This document shows, piece after piece, positions 9,889-20,784 of a stretch of 64,000 nucleotides of DNA. Every line of letters starts with the position of its first letter. Position 1 is the stretch's first letter. The notes under the pieces are model-generated. The model searched no databases. It had not been told where the DNA came from and saw only the letters and a program-made list of their open reading frames with translations. Made by a program: the position numbers and the translations under genes. This stretch comes from an uncultured Pelagibacteraceae bacterium (GTDB taxonomy: Bacteria; Pseudomonadota; Alphaproteobacteria; Pelagibacterales; Pelagibacteraceae): contig CACHEU010000001.1 of NCBI GenBank assembly GCA_902578935.1, positions 124,001 to 188,000 of the forward strand, in the 5' to 3' direction.

Positions 9889-11426
9889 TGAAGTTAGTAA
9901 AAAGTTCATCCTCAATTTTAAGAAAATTTCTAATATTTAATTTTTTTGGATTTTTAATTTTAGGATTGTTTACGTTTTTTTATCTTAGAGGAATCCAGCC
10001 GAATTTGGTTAAGCAGCGCACTGAAAAACATGTGGTCATAATAAATAATACTTCAAATCATATAGAGAGACTTAAATTAAATTTTGAACAAAAAAGCATA
10101 AAAAATTTTTTATTATCAACGAGGTTTTTATTTCAAAATCTAGAAAGGGTTCAGTTTTATAATTTAGATGGAGATTTAATCGCGGATACAAATGTATTAG
10201 ATGTAGATCAAACTGTTTTTACAAAAACTGATTTAGTTTTAGAAGAAAAAATAGAAAATAATGCTTTACCTGAAAAGACAAAAGACAATATCAATGAAGA
10301 AAGCAGAACAGGCAAGATTGATACAATAAAGGAATTATTGGTTAAGAAAAAAAGCAAAGAACCATCAGTTTTTGAAAAAACAGAGGGTAATAATTTTTAT
10401 GTAAAAACCTTAGGCGATGTAAGTATAAAAGAACAAATTCTTGGTTATATAATGGTTACTGAGCAGGCAAACGAAATTTTAACAGCTGTTGAGGAAAGAA
10501 AAAATTTTATTCTAAGAACGGTTTTAGCAATAGCGATTGCAATATTTATATTTTCTATATTTCTAAATCGATATATTCTTAAGCCTATAGCCGGATTAGT
10601 GGCATATACAGAGTCAATTAAATCTAGAGATGAATCAATGGGTAAAATTGAAAAATTTCTGTACAGAAGTGATGAACTGGGACTTTTGTCTAGATCTCTC
10701 AATAATATGACAAAAAACCTACAACAAAGAACTCAAAGAGCAGAAAACTCTTCAGCAGATTTAGCACATGAAATTAGAAATCCATTGGCATCTTTAAAAG
10801 GAGCTTCAGAATTACTAGATAACACAAATGATAAAATAGAAAGAGAAAAACTAATAAAAATTTTAAGCCACGACGTTGAAAGAATTGAAAGACTGATTAC
10901 AGATTATTCCCAAATGCTCAAGGATGAGGCTTCCTTATCTAGAGAAAAAATGAAGGTTTTAGATATACAGAATTTAATAAAAAATGTTGTAGACGAATTC
11001 AGCAACAATAACTCTGTTACAGAAAAAAATATAAAATTTGTTGTTAGCAAAAAGGATTTAAATGGTAAAAAACTCAAAATTTTTGGTATAGAAAACAGAT
11101 TAGAACAAGTTTTGGCAAATTTATTTGATAATGCTGTTTCATTTAGTCCTAAAAATAGTGAAATTCTTATTAACATACAAAGTGACAAAGATAACATAAT
11201 TTTGAAAATTAAAGATAATGGTCCAGGTTTTAGCGAAGTTAATACAGAGAAAATTTTTAAAAGATTTTATAGTAACAGACCTGAAAAATTTGGAGAGCAT
11301 TCAGGATTAGGTTTAAATATTGTTAAAAGCATAGTGGAAATGCATGGCGGCAGTGTTAGAGCATTAAACAGATCCGATATTAAAAAGGGAGCGCAAATTG
11401 AATTGGAACTGCCAAAACGAGCATAG
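9888..11426 (+). CDS. chvG: Sensor histidine kinase ChvG-type
   Basis: Two TM segments, HAMP, 'SSADLAHEIRNPLASLKGASELL' H-box, 'GLGLNIVKSIVEMHGG'. Confidence 0.9.
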   Translation: MKLVKSSSSILRKFLIFNFFGFLILGLFTFFYLRGIQPNLVKQRTEKHVVIINNTSNHIERLKLNFEQKSIKNFLLSTRFLFQNLERVQFYNLDGDLIADTNVLDVDQTVFTKTDLVLEEKIENNALPEKTKDNINEESRTGKIDTIKELLVKKKSKEPSVFEKTEGNNFYVKTLGDVSIKEQILGYIMVTEQANEILTAVEERKNFILRTVLAIAIAIFIFSIFLNRYILKPIAGLVAYTESIKSRDESMGKIEKFLYRSDELGLLSRSLNNMTKNLQQRTQRAENSSADLAHEIRNPLASLKGASELLDNTNDKIEREKLIKILSHDVERIERLITDYSQMLKDEASLSREKMKVLDIQNLIKNVVDEFSNNNSVTEKNIKFVVSKKDLNGKKLKIFGIENRLEQVLANLFDNAVSFSPKNSEILINIQSDKDNIILKIKDNGPGFSEVNTEKIFKRFYSNRPEKFGEHSGLGLNIVKSIVEMHGGSVRALNRSDIKKGAQIELELPKRA

Positions 11427-11477
11427 AAAAAATCAATTCCTTGATTAGAGTAAATTTAATTGTTAAAAGATTTTAAT

Positions 11478-12767
11478 ATGAGTGAAGATTTTAAAGTAAA
11501 AGATATTAACTTAGCAGAATTTGGTAGAAAAGAAATTTCAATAGCAGAGTCAGAAATGCCAGGTCTGATGGCCCTTCGTAAGGAATATAAAGGAAAAAAA
11601 CCTTTAAAAGGAGCAAAAATTTTGGGATGTCTGCATATGACAATTCAAACCGCTGTTTTAATCGAAACTTTAGTTGAGCTAGGAGCTGATGTGAGATGGT
11701 CTTCTTGTAATATTTTTTCTACCCAGGACCATGCAGCTGCGGCTATAGCAAAATCAGGAGTTCCAGTTTATGCTTGGAAAGGCGAAACAGAAGAAGAGTA
11801 TTGGTGGTGTATTAAAAAAACTATTGAAGGAAAAAAGGGCTGGACCCCGAACATGTTACTAGACGATGGTGGAGATCTTACCGCTTTAATGCATAAAGAT
11901 TATAAAAATCTTTTAAAATCAGTGAGGGGATTGTCGGAAGAAACTACAACAGGAATTAAAGCACTGAAAAAAATGGAATTAGAAAAGAAACTTTTGGTTC
12001 CTGCAATCAATGTTAATGATTCAGTGACCAAATCTAAGTTTGATAATCTATACGGTTGCAGAGAAAGCTTGGTAGATGGAATAAAAAGAGCAACTGATGT
12101 TATGATGTCGGGCAAAACAGCTATTGTTGCGGGATTTGGTGATGTAGGTAAAGGAAGTGCTGCCTCTTTAAGACAGAGTGGTGCAAGGGTGATGGTAACA
12201 GAAGCGGATCCTATTTGTGCCTTACAAGCCGCTATGGAAGGTTACGAAGTGGTATTAATGGATGAGGCTATAGGTGATGCAGATATAGTCGTTACAGCGA
12301 CAGGCAATAAGGATATCGTTACTGCTGACCATATGAGAAAAATGAAAGATCGTTCCATACTTTGTAATATAGGACATTTTGATAATGAGATTCAGGTAGA
12401 AGCACTAAAAAATTATAAATGGAGCGAAATTAAACCTCAGGTACACGAAATAGAATTTCCAGATAAAAAACGAATTATTCTTTTAGCAGAAGGAAGATTG
12501 GTGAATCTTGGATGTGCAACTGGTCATCCTAGTTTTGTAATGAGTGCATCTTTTACCAATCAAGTTATGGCCCAAATAGAGCTTTGGAATAACCATAAAA
12601 ATTATGAAAAAAAAGTTTATGTTTTGCCCAAACATTTAGATGAAAAAGTTGCGATGCTTCATTTAGACAAAGTTGGTGCTAAACTAACTAAACTCACAAA
12701 GAATCAAGCAGATTATATAAGTGTGGACGTTAAGGGGCCGTTTAAATCTGACAGCTATCGCTACTAA
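11478..12767 (+). CDS. ahcY: Adenosylhomocysteinase
   Basis: '[39 protein letters not shown]', C-terminal '[25 protein letters not shown]'; the listed start is TTG at 11460, but ATG at 11478 (MSEDFKVKD) is more likely. Confidence 0.97.
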   Translation: MSEDFKVKDINLAEFGRKEISIAESEMPGLMALRKEYKGKKPLKGAKILGCLHMTIQTAVLIETLVELGADVRWSSCNIFSTQDHAAAAIAKSGVPVYAWKGETEEEYWWCIKKTIEGKKGWTPNMLLDDGGDLTALMHKDYKNLLKSVRGLSEETTTGIKALKKMELEKKLLVPAINVNDSVTKSKFDNLYGCRESLVDGIKRATDVMMSGKTAIVAGFGDVGKGSAASLRQSGARVMVTEADPICALQAAMEGYEVVLMDEAIGDADIVVTATGNKDIVTADHMRKMKDRSILCNIGHFDNEIQVEALKNYKWSEIKPQVHEIEFPDKKRIILLAEGRLVNLGCATGHPSFVMSASFTNQVMAQIELWNNHKNYEKKVYVLPKHLDEKVAMLHLDKVGAKLTKLTKNQADYISVDVKGPFKSDSYRY

Positions 12768-12777
12768 AAAGTAGCCA

Positions 12778-13233
12778 ATGTTAAAATATAACTTATCTCA
12801 GATAGATACTATTTCTAAAAAAATTTTGTCAAATCTATCTAGTACAGACTGCATTTTCCTTTTTGGAGAATTAGGTAGTGGCAAAACAACTTTTACCAGA
12901 AGCTTAATTAACGGACTTCAGGAAAAAAATAAAGTTAATAAAACCGAAGTTCTTAGCCCAACATTTAATTTACTCTACGAGTATGAAATAAAATCGCTTA
13001 AAGTTATGCATTATGATTTGTATAGGTTAAAAGCCATAAAAGAGGTGGATCAGCTTGGTATTTTTGAAAATTCTGAAAATGCACTAACAATAGTTGAATG
13101 GCCAGAGAAAATAAAAAAAAACGTTGAGAATAGGCTTGAAATTACATTTTATTACGAAACTGATGAAAAAAGTAGAAAGCTAGAATTTCAAGGTTTTGGA
13201 AAGTGGAAAAATTTTAAATTAAATGCAATTTAA
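12778..13233 (+). CDS. tsaE: tRNA threonylcarbamoyladenosine biosynthesis ATPase TsaE
   Basis: 'LFGELGSGKTTFTRSLI', 'SPTFNLLYEYE', 'VEWPEK'. Confidence 0.93.
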   Translation: MLKYNLSQIDTISKKILSNLSSTDCIFLFGELGSGKTTFTRSLINGLQEKNKVNKTEVLSPTFNLLYEYEIKSLKVMHYDLYRLKAIKEVDQLGIFENSENALTIVEWPEKIKKNVENRLEITFYYETDEKSRKLEFQGFGKWKNFKLNAI

Positions 13234-14188
13234 ACTTAAAAAAATTAGAAGTGATGCTTCCTTTAGGGAGTTTTTTAGGCTTCATAAAGGAAAAAAAACC
13301 TCAATTATTGTAGTAGCTAAAAAAGAACGTTTTAAAAACCTTATAGTTTATTCGGCAATCAATAGGTTTTTAAGAAAAAAAGGAATTTACACGCCAAAAT
13401 TAATTAGCCAACACTTCAAAGAAGGAATTATGGAAATCGAGGACTTTGGAAATAATACGCTTCTGCATCATGTAAAACGGTCTAAAAATAAATTAAATTT
13501 TTATAAGAAATGTGTAGATGTAATATTAAAAATTCAAAAAATAAAACCAGTAAGAAAAATTAAATTTGGTTCAAGTAAATATTTTAATTTAAGTACTTAT
13601 AATACAGCAAACTTACACAAAGAATCGAATTTGTTTTTTGATTGGTACCTTCCAGGAGTTTTAGGTAAAAAAAAATCTTCAAAATATAAAAAAATAATAA
13701 AAAAAGAATTAAACAAACTGTACAAAAAAATTTTTTTCAAACATCAATTTATTGTTCATAGAGATTTTCACGTATCTAATATTATGCCGGCTAATAAAAA
13801 ATTAGGCGTAATTGATACACAGGATGCTATTTTAGGCAACCCCATGTATGATCTTGCATCATTAGTAGATGACGTAAGAGTTAAAGTCCCTTCTCAAATA
13901 AAAAGGAAAGCATTTCAATATTATTTGAAAAATTGTTCTATTAAAAAAAAACAAATCAATTTATTAAAAAATGATTTTGATATTTTATCAATTCAGAGAA
14001 ATTTAAAAATTCTAGGAATCTTTTATAGACTTTTTAAAAGAGATAATAAACCACAATATTTAAAATATTTACCCTACACATGGAATTTAATTGAATTAAG
14101 AATGAAAAATAAAATTTTTAAAAATTTAGAAATAACACTTAAAGAGGTTGTAAATAAAAAAATGAGAAAAAAAAGAAATTTTAAATGA
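13223..14188 (+). CDS. amgK: Aminoglycoside phosphotransferase-family kinase, AmgK-like
   Basis: APH motifs 'FIVHRDFHVSNIM' and 'GVIDTQDAILGNPMYDLASLVDD'; located between tsaE and murU-like genes. Confidence 0.85.
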   Translation: MQFKLKKIRSDASFREFFRLHKGKKTSIIVVAKKERFKNLIVYSAINRFLRKKGIYTPKLISQHFKEGIMEIEDFGNNTLLHHVKRSKNKLNFYKKCVDVILKIQKIKPVRKIKFGSSKYFNLSTYNTANLHKESNLFFDWYLPGVLGKKKSSKYKKIIKKELNKLYKKIFFKHQFIVHRDFHVSNIMPANKKLGVIDTQDAILGNPMYDLASLVDDVRVKVPSQIKRKAFQYYLKNCSIKKKQINLLKNDFDILSIQRNLKILGIFYRLFKRDNKPQYLKYLPYTWNLIELRMKNKIFKNLEITLKEVVNKKMRKKRNFK

Positions 14189-14883
14189 AAATAAAAAAAG
14201 CAATAATTTTAGGAGCGGGTTTTGGAAAAAGGATGCGTCCCATTACCAAAAAAATTCCAAAACCACTTGTTAAGATTAAGGGCGTAACATTATTAGAAAA
14301 TAGTATTAAATTTCTAAACTCTTTAGGCGTTAAAAATATTGTAGTTAATGCTCACCATCTTCATAAAGAGATTGTTAGCTTTATAAGAACAAAGAAGTTT
14401 AATTCAAGAGTACATGTGGTTGTTGAGAAGGGAAAAATTTTAGACACAGGTGGAGGAATTTTAAATGCATCAAAAAAATTTAAAAAACAAATATTTTTTG
14501 TTTTAAATCCAGATACTATTTGGAGAAAAGGATATAAGAAGGAATTTAGAAAACTTGAGAAAGTCTATTTGAAAAATAAAAAACCAACTATGCTTTTGGT
14601 ATCAAAAAATAAAAGTTACGACAGGTCATTCAAGGGTGATTTTAATTTAAATTCTAAAAATCAAATTTTAAGACAAAAAAATAACAAATTTATTTTTACC
14701 GGAGCTCAAATTATTGATAGATCAGTTTTCAAAAAAAGAAAAATTAAACCCTTTTCTATAAATAAAGTTTGGGATGATTTAATAAAGAACAAAGAACTTT
14801 TCGGCGTTACTAGTAGACAAAAATTTTTTCATATAAATAGCTACAAAATATATAAAAAACTAAATAAAAAAATTATTGATTAG
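14185..14883 (+). CDS. murU: Nucleotidyltransferase, MurU-like
   Basis: 'AIILGAGFGKRMRPITKKIPKPLVKIKG' and 'LDTGGGILNA'. Confidence 0.87.
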   Translation: MKIKKAIILGAGFGKRMRPITKKIPKPLVKIKGVTLLENSIKFLNSLGVKNIVVNAHHLHKEIVSFIRTKKFNSRVHVVVEKGKILDTGGGILNASKKFKKQIFFVLNPDTIWRKGYKKEFRKLEKVYLKNKKPTMLLVSKNKSYDRSFKGDFNLNSKNQILRQKNNKFIFTGAQIIDRSVFKKRKIKPFSINKVWDDLIKNKELFGVTSRQKFFHINSYKIYKKLNKKIID

Positions 14884-15586
14884 ATATTATTTCGGTTTTT
14901 CTAGATTCGTCTAAATATTTTGCACTTGAAAACTTACCTGAGTCATTAAAATCAATTACCAAAGGGTTTCCCGTTGGTATTTCAAGTAAATTAATACTTT
15001 TATCAGATATATTAAAAATTTTTTTCCCTAGAGCTCTAATTGTGTTTCCATGCGCTGAAAGCATAACATTCTTGTTTTGTTTGAGATGTTTTTCTATATG
15101 TTTCTCGAAATAGGGCACAACACGATCGTAAGTATTTTTCAAAGATTCAGTGTTAGGTATATTTTTTAGATCTTTATATAAGGGGTCTTTGTGTGAATTG
15201 TATTTAGAATTCCTATCTAGGTTCGGCGGAGGAATGTCCCAAGACCTTCTGTATTTTTTAAACTTTTCTTCACCCAGTTTTTTTTTCGTTTCGGTTTTAT
15301 TTAAACCTGTTAGAGCTCCATAATGTCTTTCATTAAGCTCCCAAGCTTTCGTGTACTTGCTATCTTTTCCAAGAACTTTCAACACTATCTCTAATGTGTC
15401 TATTGCTCGTTTAAGATAGGAGGTAAAGGAGATATCAAAATTTATATTTAACTCCTGTAATAATTTTCCAGATTTTTCGGCTTCTTGCACGCCTTTTTCT
15501 GATAGATCGACATCAACCCAGCCCGTGAAACGATTCTCTGCATTCCAAGTACTCTGTCCGTGTCTAATTGCTATGAGTTTACTCAT
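14873..15586 (-). CDS. gpmA: 2,3-bisphosphoglycerate-dependent phosphoglycerate mutase
   Basis: 'IAIRHGQSTWNAENRFTGWVDVDLSEKG', 'YGALTGLNK', 'SAHGNTIRAL'. Confidence 0.96.
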   Translation of the reverse strand: MSKLIAIRHGQSTWNAENRFTGWVDVDLSEKGVQEAEKSGKLLQELNINFDISFTSYLKRAIDTLEIVLKVLGKDSKYTKAWELNERHYGALTGLNKTETKKKLGEEKFKKYRRSWDIPPPNLDRNSKYNSHKDPLYKDLKNIPNTESLKNTYDRVVPYFEKHIEKHLKQNKNVMLSAHGNTIRALGKKIFNISDKSINLLEIPTGNPLVIDFNDSGKFSSAKYLDESRKTEIISNQ

Positions 15587-15621
15587 TGAATATAATATAT
15601 TTAATATATTAAATTATTAAT

Positions 15622-15936
15622 ATGAAGGGTATTAAATTCTTTTACATTACTTGTCCGAAAAAAAAGGAAGCACACAAAATAGCTGCATTTCTTGTAAAAA
15701 AGAAACTAGTAGCTTGCGCAAATATTATTCACAACGTTGATTCAGTATTTACTTGGAAGGGAAAAGTAACAAAGGCAAAAGAAATTTTAGTTGTTGGTAA
15801 GACGATGAACAAAAATGTTCAAAAAATTATCAAAAGTGTAAAAAAATTACACAGCTACGAAGTTCCATGTGTTATTTTTTTTGATATTAAAAACGGAAAT
15901 ACAGATTTTCTAAAATGGATTATAAAATCCGTATAG
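15622..15936 (+). CDS. cutA: Divalent-cation tolerance protein CutA
   Basis: 'LVACANIIHNVDSVFTWKGKV', 'LHSYEVPCVIFFDI'. Confidence 0.92.
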   Translation: MKGIKFFYITCPKKKEAHKIAAFLVKKKLVACANIIHNVDSVFTWKGKVTKAKEILVVGKTMNKNVQKIIKSVKKLHSYEVPCVIFFDIKNGNTDFLKWIIKSV

Positions 15937-16313
15937 TTCGTTATTTATATTATTTTTCTTTTACAGGTTTATTAATTTTATACTTGTTTCCTGGTAGCTT
16001 AATCGGATATTTTCTTTACGGAGATTTTGCACGACAACCAGATTTCATTCCAAATCCATTGGGAACATCAATTAACCATGCGCTGGCCTTTTTTTATTTG
16101 TCAATACTTGGTTTAATTAGTTACATGAGAGGAAGTGGTTTTAAGCATACTTTAATTTTTCTGATAGCTCTATCGCTAATATTAGAATTATCCCACTTAA
16201 TTATACCCAATAGATCTTTTCAATCTTTAGATCTTTTATCAAATTTACTTGGAACATTATTAGCTATTGTTATAATATTTTTTTATAAAAGGTTAAAAAA
16301 TGGAAAAATTTGA
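15915..16313 (+). CDS. VanZ-like family membrane protein
   Basis: Four hydrophobic segments with 'SINHALAFFYLSILG' and 'ELSHLIIPNRSFQSLDLLSNLLGTLL'. Confidence 0.75.
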   Translation: MDYKIRIVRYLYYFSFTGLLILYLFPGSLIGYFLYGDFARQPDFIPNPLGTSINHALAFFYLSILGLISYMRGSGFKHTLIFLIALSLILELSHLIIPNRSFQSLDLLSNLLGTLLAIVIIFFYKRLKNGKI

Positions 16314-16608
16314 CGAACGAAAAAAGTCCTTTGAGAAAAAATTTGCTCATGATGAAGAATTAAAATTCAAAGTTGCCGCAAAAAGAAATAAATATCTTGG
16401 TCAGTGGGTATCCCAGAAACTTGGATATGATTCAGAAAAGGAAAAAGAATATATTCAATCTGTAATTAAAGCTGATTTTCAAGAAGCAGGGGATGAAGAT
16501 GTTTTTAGAAAAATTCAAGCAGATCTAAAAGGTCAAAATGTTTCAGATGAAGACATCAGAAAAAAAATGAAAGAATTTGATGAAAAAGCTAAGTCTGATT
16601 TTATTTAG
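16300..16608 (+). CDS. DUF1476 / F1-ATPase inhibitor zeta subunit family
   Basis: Full-length match to family pattern 'FDERKKSFEKKFAHDEELKFKVAAKRNKYLGQWVSQKLG'; 102 aa. Confidence 0.9.
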   Translation: MEKFDERKKSFEKKFAHDEELKFKVAAKRNKYLGQWVSQKLGYDSEKEKEYIQSVIKADFQEAGDEDVFRKIQADLKGQNVSDEDIRKKMKEFDEKAKSDFI

Positions 16609-17044
16609 CATCATAATTTTAATTAATTTTTCATTTACAAACAGTTCAGAAAAAAATGTTGTCAAAGGAAAAGCAAGAATCATTGATGGTGATACAATTG
16701 AAATTAACAAAGAAAAAATTCGTTTTGGGGGAATAAATTCTCCTGAAAGAAAAGAAATTGGATATAGATTAGCCAAAGATAAGCTTATAGAGAAAATATC
16801 CAACAATATCCTCACTTGTGTAAGAGAGAAAAATAAAGACAAGTATCGAAGAACGGTAGCCGAATGTTTTATTAATGGAGAGAGTCTCTCATCCTTTATG
16901 GTTAAAAATGGGTACGCTTGCGATTATATGTACTATTCGAAAGGTAAGTACGCCAAAGAACAAAAATATGCCAAAGCTAACAAATTAGGTGTCTGGAAAA
17001 TGAAATATAATACTTCGTGGGAAAATAAATGCAGAAAAAAATAA
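16577..17044 (+). CDS. Thermonuclease/SNase-family nuclease with N-terminal signal sequence
   Basis: 'ARIIDGDTIEINKEKIRFGGINSPE' and 'YRRTVAECFINGESLSSFMVKNGYA'. Confidence 0.85.
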   Translation: MMKKLSLILFSIIILINFSFTNSSEKNVVKGKARIIDGDTIEINKEKIRFGGINSPERKEIGYRLAKDKLIEKISNNILTCVREKNKDKYRRTVAECFINGESLSSFMVKNGYACDYMYYSKGKYAKEQKYAKANKLGVWKMKYNTSWENKCRKK

Positions 17045-17062
17045 ACCATTTATAATGGTTGT

Positions 17063-17662
17063 GTGATTCGAAAAACAAATTTTTATTTATTAATTTTATT
17101 ATTCTTTGTTGCTGCCTGTTCCTCTGTTCCTAAAAATACAAAAAATAGCTGTGCAATTTTTGAAGATCGTTATTTATGGTACAAACATACCAAAAAGGTT
17201 GAAGAGAAGTGGGGTGTTCCAGTTTATATTCAGCTGGCATTTGTGAAAAAAGAAAGCGGGTTCGATTGGTTGGCAAAACCTCCTCGTCACAAATTGTTTA
17301 AAGTTATTCCCTATAAGCGTAAATCAAGTTCTTTTGGTTATTCTCAAGCTATTAAAGGTACCTGGGCACAATATAAAAAAGAAACTGGAAACAAATATGC
17401 TACCAGGGCAAGATTTAAAGACTCAGTTGATTTTATTGGTTGGTACGTAAATAAAACCCATAAATTATTGAAAATACCTAAGAATGATGCTTATAGGCAG
17501 TACCTGGCTTATTATAAGGGCTGGGGTGATTACAAAAACTACTCAAAAGATAAAAAAGCAATCATATACGCGAAATCTACAAAGGATATTGCTTCCACTT
17601 ATAGAAAACAGCTCACAATGTGCAGAGATAAGCTAAATAGAAAAAAATATATTATTTACTAA
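17063..17662 (+). CDS. Lysozyme/transglycosylase-like lipoprotein
   Basis: Lipobox 'FVAACSS'; 'FVKKESGFDWLAKPP' and 'SSFGYSQAIKGTWAQYKKETG' SLT-like motifs; GTG start. Confidence 0.8.
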   Translation: MIRKTNFYLLILLFFVAACSSVPKNTKNSCAIFEDRYLWYKHTKKVEEKWGVPVYIQLAFVKKESGFDWLAKPPRHKLFKVIPYKRKSSSFGYSQAIKGTWAQYKKETGNKYATRARFKDSVDFIGWYVNKTHKLLKIPKNDAYRQYLAYYKGWGDYKNYSKDKKAIIYAKSTKDIASTYRKQLTMCRDKLNRKKYIIY

Positions 17663-20600
17663 ACTCTTTACTTAATTGAATATCGACTTCATCCATTCTT
17701 TTAGAGTTTTTACAAAGTAGTAAATAAAATACTGGGGTAGTAAATAAAGTTAGAAAAGTACTAATCAGCATTCCGCCAAAAATTGTACAGCCTACAGCCA
17801 GTCTTATTCCCTCCCCAGCGCCTGGACCAATGTTTCCAACTATTAGAGGAACCATTGCAATAAGCGTAGATAAACTTGTCATCATGATTGGTCTAAATCT
17901 TCTCATACAAGACTCGACTATAGCATTTTCAACACTTTTCCCTTTTACTCTAAGTTGGTTTGCCCAATCTACTATTAAGATACTGTTTTTCGTAGCGATA
18001 CCAATCAATACAACCAAAGCAATTTGAGAAAAAATATTTATCGTACTATTGAATAAAAGAATGAAAATTAATCCACCCAAAGCCGCTAAAGGTACTGTTA
18101 ACATTACCACAAAAGGTTGTCGCCAAGCGTTGAAAGTGCCGGCCATTACTAAATAAGCACTCACTAAAGCTAAAGCAAAAATTACCAATAATTCACTGGA
18201 AGCTTCTTTAAGATCTAAAGATTTTCCTTTATAAAAAATTCCAGCGGTTGGTGCCTTGTCATCAATAGTTTTTTCAATAAAATTTAATGCTTCATTTAGA
18301 GTATACCCGCCAACTAAACGAGCAGTAAGGGTTACAGATTTAGATCTTTGGTAACGGGTTAACAATTTAGGTGAACCTTTTTCCTCAAAACTTACTACAT
18401 TGGCTAAAGAAATTAACTTACCCGTAGTTTCTGAGCGTACGTATATCTTACTCAAACTTTCAGTTCTTCTTCTATCTTTAAGATCAGCTTGTAAAATTAT
18501 AGGGTATTCTTTTCCATCTTCATTAAGAGTCGTTACACTTTTTCCTGAGAATAGTGTTTCTATAGACTTACCAATTGCTTGAATAGATAGACCCAAGTCT
18601 TTTGCTTTATTTTCATCTATCACTAGCTGCACCTCAGGTTTATTTTTGGAGTAGTCAGAAGTAATATCAGCTAAACCTCTATTTTTTCTTAATTCTTTCA
18701 TTACCGAATTTTGCCATTTATATAAACTTTCATAAGAAGGTCCCGTCATAGTAACTACAACAGGTTTTTGATAATTACTAACCCGAACAGAATTTGGTGT
18801 TAACGGAAACGCCATTGTGCCTGGAACAGTTACAATTTTTCCAATAGCTTTTCTAACAATTATTTGAGCACTGTCTTTTCTATCTTTCCAGTTATCTAGC
18901 AAAGCTATTATTATAAAGCTGTTATATGATTGTGAGGATCTACCAAATCCGGGTACTCTCATAATTAATTTTTGATAGGGTTCATTTTCATCTTGTAAAA
19001 GCGGTAATAACCTTTTTTCAACTTTTTCAGCTTTATCAACCGTATATTCAAACGAAGAAGATTCATCAGTTTTTCCAAAAACTAAATAAACACCTCTATC
19101 AGGATCTTTTTCCAGCAAAGTTTTAGGGGTAAATTTGAAAAGAAGTCCAGCAAAAACAACAACAAAAACCATAAACCAGACAATAGTTTTGGGTCTTTTA
19201 ATCCAATAATTTAAAGTTTCGTAATAAAATTCTCCGAAAGAATCAAATAATCTCTCAAACTTTAAAACTATTTTTGACTTGGATTTTTTTTTATTAAGAA
19301 GTTTCGATCCTAACATTGGTGCTATTGAAAGTGCTGTAAAAGTGCTTATAACAATCGTGATCGAAAGAGTTATTGCCATTTCTCTAAACAAGGTTCCACT
19401 AATTCCACCAATAAACAATAAAGGTGCAAACGTTGCCAAAAGTATAATGCTAGTAGACAAAATAGCAAAAATAACATTTTTAGATCCTGTTGCTGCTGCC
19501 GAAAGAGAAGTATCGCCTTGTTCAACCCGATGGTAAATTGACTCTGTCATAACAACACTATCGTCAGTGACAATTGCCACACTTAAAATGATTGCTAGTA
19601 AAGTAAAAACGTTAATAGTAAGGCCAAAAATCCACAAACCAAGGCACGCGCCTATCAAGCTGACAGGAAGCGTTACAGCTGGAACGATGGTTGCTCTTAT
19701 GTTTCCTAAAAAAAGATAAATAATTCCAACAACCAAGGCTAAAGCCAAAATTATAGACTGATAACACATCTGAATTGCTTCTTTTATGTAAGTAGCCCTA
19801 TCAAAACTTACTGATAATTTAAGACCGTCTGGCAAAGTTTTATTTACTTCTTTGATTTTTTTACGAATATTTTTTGATAGCGTTACAGTACTTTCGTTCG
19901 TTCTTGCATAGATACCTATACCAACAGTATTTTCATTTAAAGCGTCAGGACCTTGAGCTTTAAATAAGGTTTTTTCAGAAACAGGGCCATATTTTATTTC
20001 TCCTAAATCACCCAAAGTTATAGTTTTACCTTTAATTTTTTTAATAGGTAACTTTTTTATAGAGTTAATATCTGTATATGTTTTTCCAAGATCAAGAGTA
20101 AGATCTACATTATTGGCCTCAATGGTTCCTGCAGGCACAGCAACATTATTTTTTCTTATTGAACTTTCAACTTCTCTTATATCTAAATCATTTGCGCTTA
20201 ATTTGACCGGATTGAGATAGGCTCTAACTGCCTTTTCATTAATTCCACCAACAATTACTCTTCCTGTTCCGGAAACGGAACTAAAAGCATCTACTAAGTT
20301 TCTTTTTACATAATCTCCAATATCTAAAGAGTTCCAAGAAGTGCTGCTTACGGAAAGCCACATGCTAGTCGAAAATCCTGCTGAAGCTTTTCGCACTTCT
20401 GGCGCTTTGCTGTCTTCGGGTAAATTATCAATAATTCTTGCGATTCTTTCACGAATATCATTTGCAGCATCATCAATATCTATACTAGTAAAGAATTCTA
20501 TTTTTATTGTGCTTCTACCAATTTCAGAAAGTGTATCAATTGATTTAATTCCTTCTGCTCCACCAATTGCTAATTCGATTGGCTCAGATATTTCAGATGC

Positions 20601-20783
20601 GATTATTGATGGGCTTGCACCGGTGTACTTAGTGGAAATAACAACTTCTGGCGGCTGAAGATTTTTTGGTAGTTCTCTAGTGCTAAGTTCAAAAAAAGTA
20701 TAGAGACCAAAGATCACAAGCAACAAAGAGAAAACAGAACTTAAAACTGGTCTTTTTATGTTAATCAAACAAAAATTATGCAT
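17652..20783 (-). CDS. RND (HAE1/AcrB-like) efflux permease
   Basis: 1043 aa; 'AIILSVAIVTDDSVVMTESIYH', 'IALVVLIGIATKNSILIVDWANQ'. Confidence 0.95.
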   Translation of the reverse strand: MHNFCLINIKRPVLSSVFSLLLVIFGLYTFFELSTRELPKNLQPPEVVISTKYTGASPSIIASEISEPIELAIGGAEGIKSIDTLSEIGRSTIKIEFFTSIDIDDAANDIRERIARIIDNLPEDSKAPEVRKASAGFSTSMWLSVSSTSWNSLDIGDYVKRNLVDAFSSVSGTGRVIVGGINEKAVRAYLNPVKLSANDLDIREVESSIRKNNVAVPAGTIEANNVDLTLDLGKTYTDINSIKKLPIKKIKGKTITLGDLGEIKYGPVSEKTLFKAQGPDALNENTVGIGIYARTNESTVTLSKNIRKKIKEVNKTLPDGLKLSVSFDRATYIKEAIQMCYQSIILALALVVGIIYLFLGNIRATIVPAVTLPVSLIGACLGLWIFGLTINVFTLLAIILSVAIVTDDSVVMTESIYHRVEQGDTSLSAAATGSKNVIFAILSTSIILLATFAPLLFIGGISGTLFREMAITLSITIVISTFTALSIAPMLGSKLLNKKKSKSKIVLKFERLFDSFGEFYYETLNYWIKRPKTIVWFMVFVVVFAGLLFKFTPKTLLEKDPDRGVYLVFGKTDESSSFEYTVDKAEKVEKRLLPLLQDENEPYQKLIMRVPGFGRSSQSYNSFIIIALLDNWKDRKDSAQIIVRKAIGKIVTVPGTMAFPLTPNSVRVSNYQKPVVVTMTGPSYESLYKWQNSVMKELRKNRGLADITSDYSKNKPEVQLVIDENKAKDLGLSIQAIGKSIETLFSGKSVTTLNEDGKEYPIILQADLKDRRRTESLSKIYVRSETTGKLISLANVVSFEEKGSPKLLTRYQRSKSVTLTARLVGGYTLNEALNFIEKTIDDKAPTAGIFYKGKSLDLKEASSELLVIFALALVSAYLVMAGTFNAWRQPFVVMLTVPLAALGGLIFILLFNSTINIFSQIALVVLIGIATKNSILIVDWANQLRVKGKSVENAIVESCMRRFRPIMMTSLSTLIAMVPLIVGNIGPGAGEGIRLAVGCTIFGGMLISTFLTLFTTPVFYLLLCKNSKRMDEVDIQLSKEFSK

Positions 20784-20784
20784 A

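Noticed and set aside
11427-11477. Possible SAH or SAM riboswitch in front of ahcY
   Set aside because: The ~50-nt gap is too short and AT-rich, with no recognisable conserved core.
19279-19536. Plus-strand ORFs within the RND permease (17830, 18400, 19279, 20341)
   Set aside because: Shadow ORFs antisense to a well-supported 1043-aa permease; no independent evidence.
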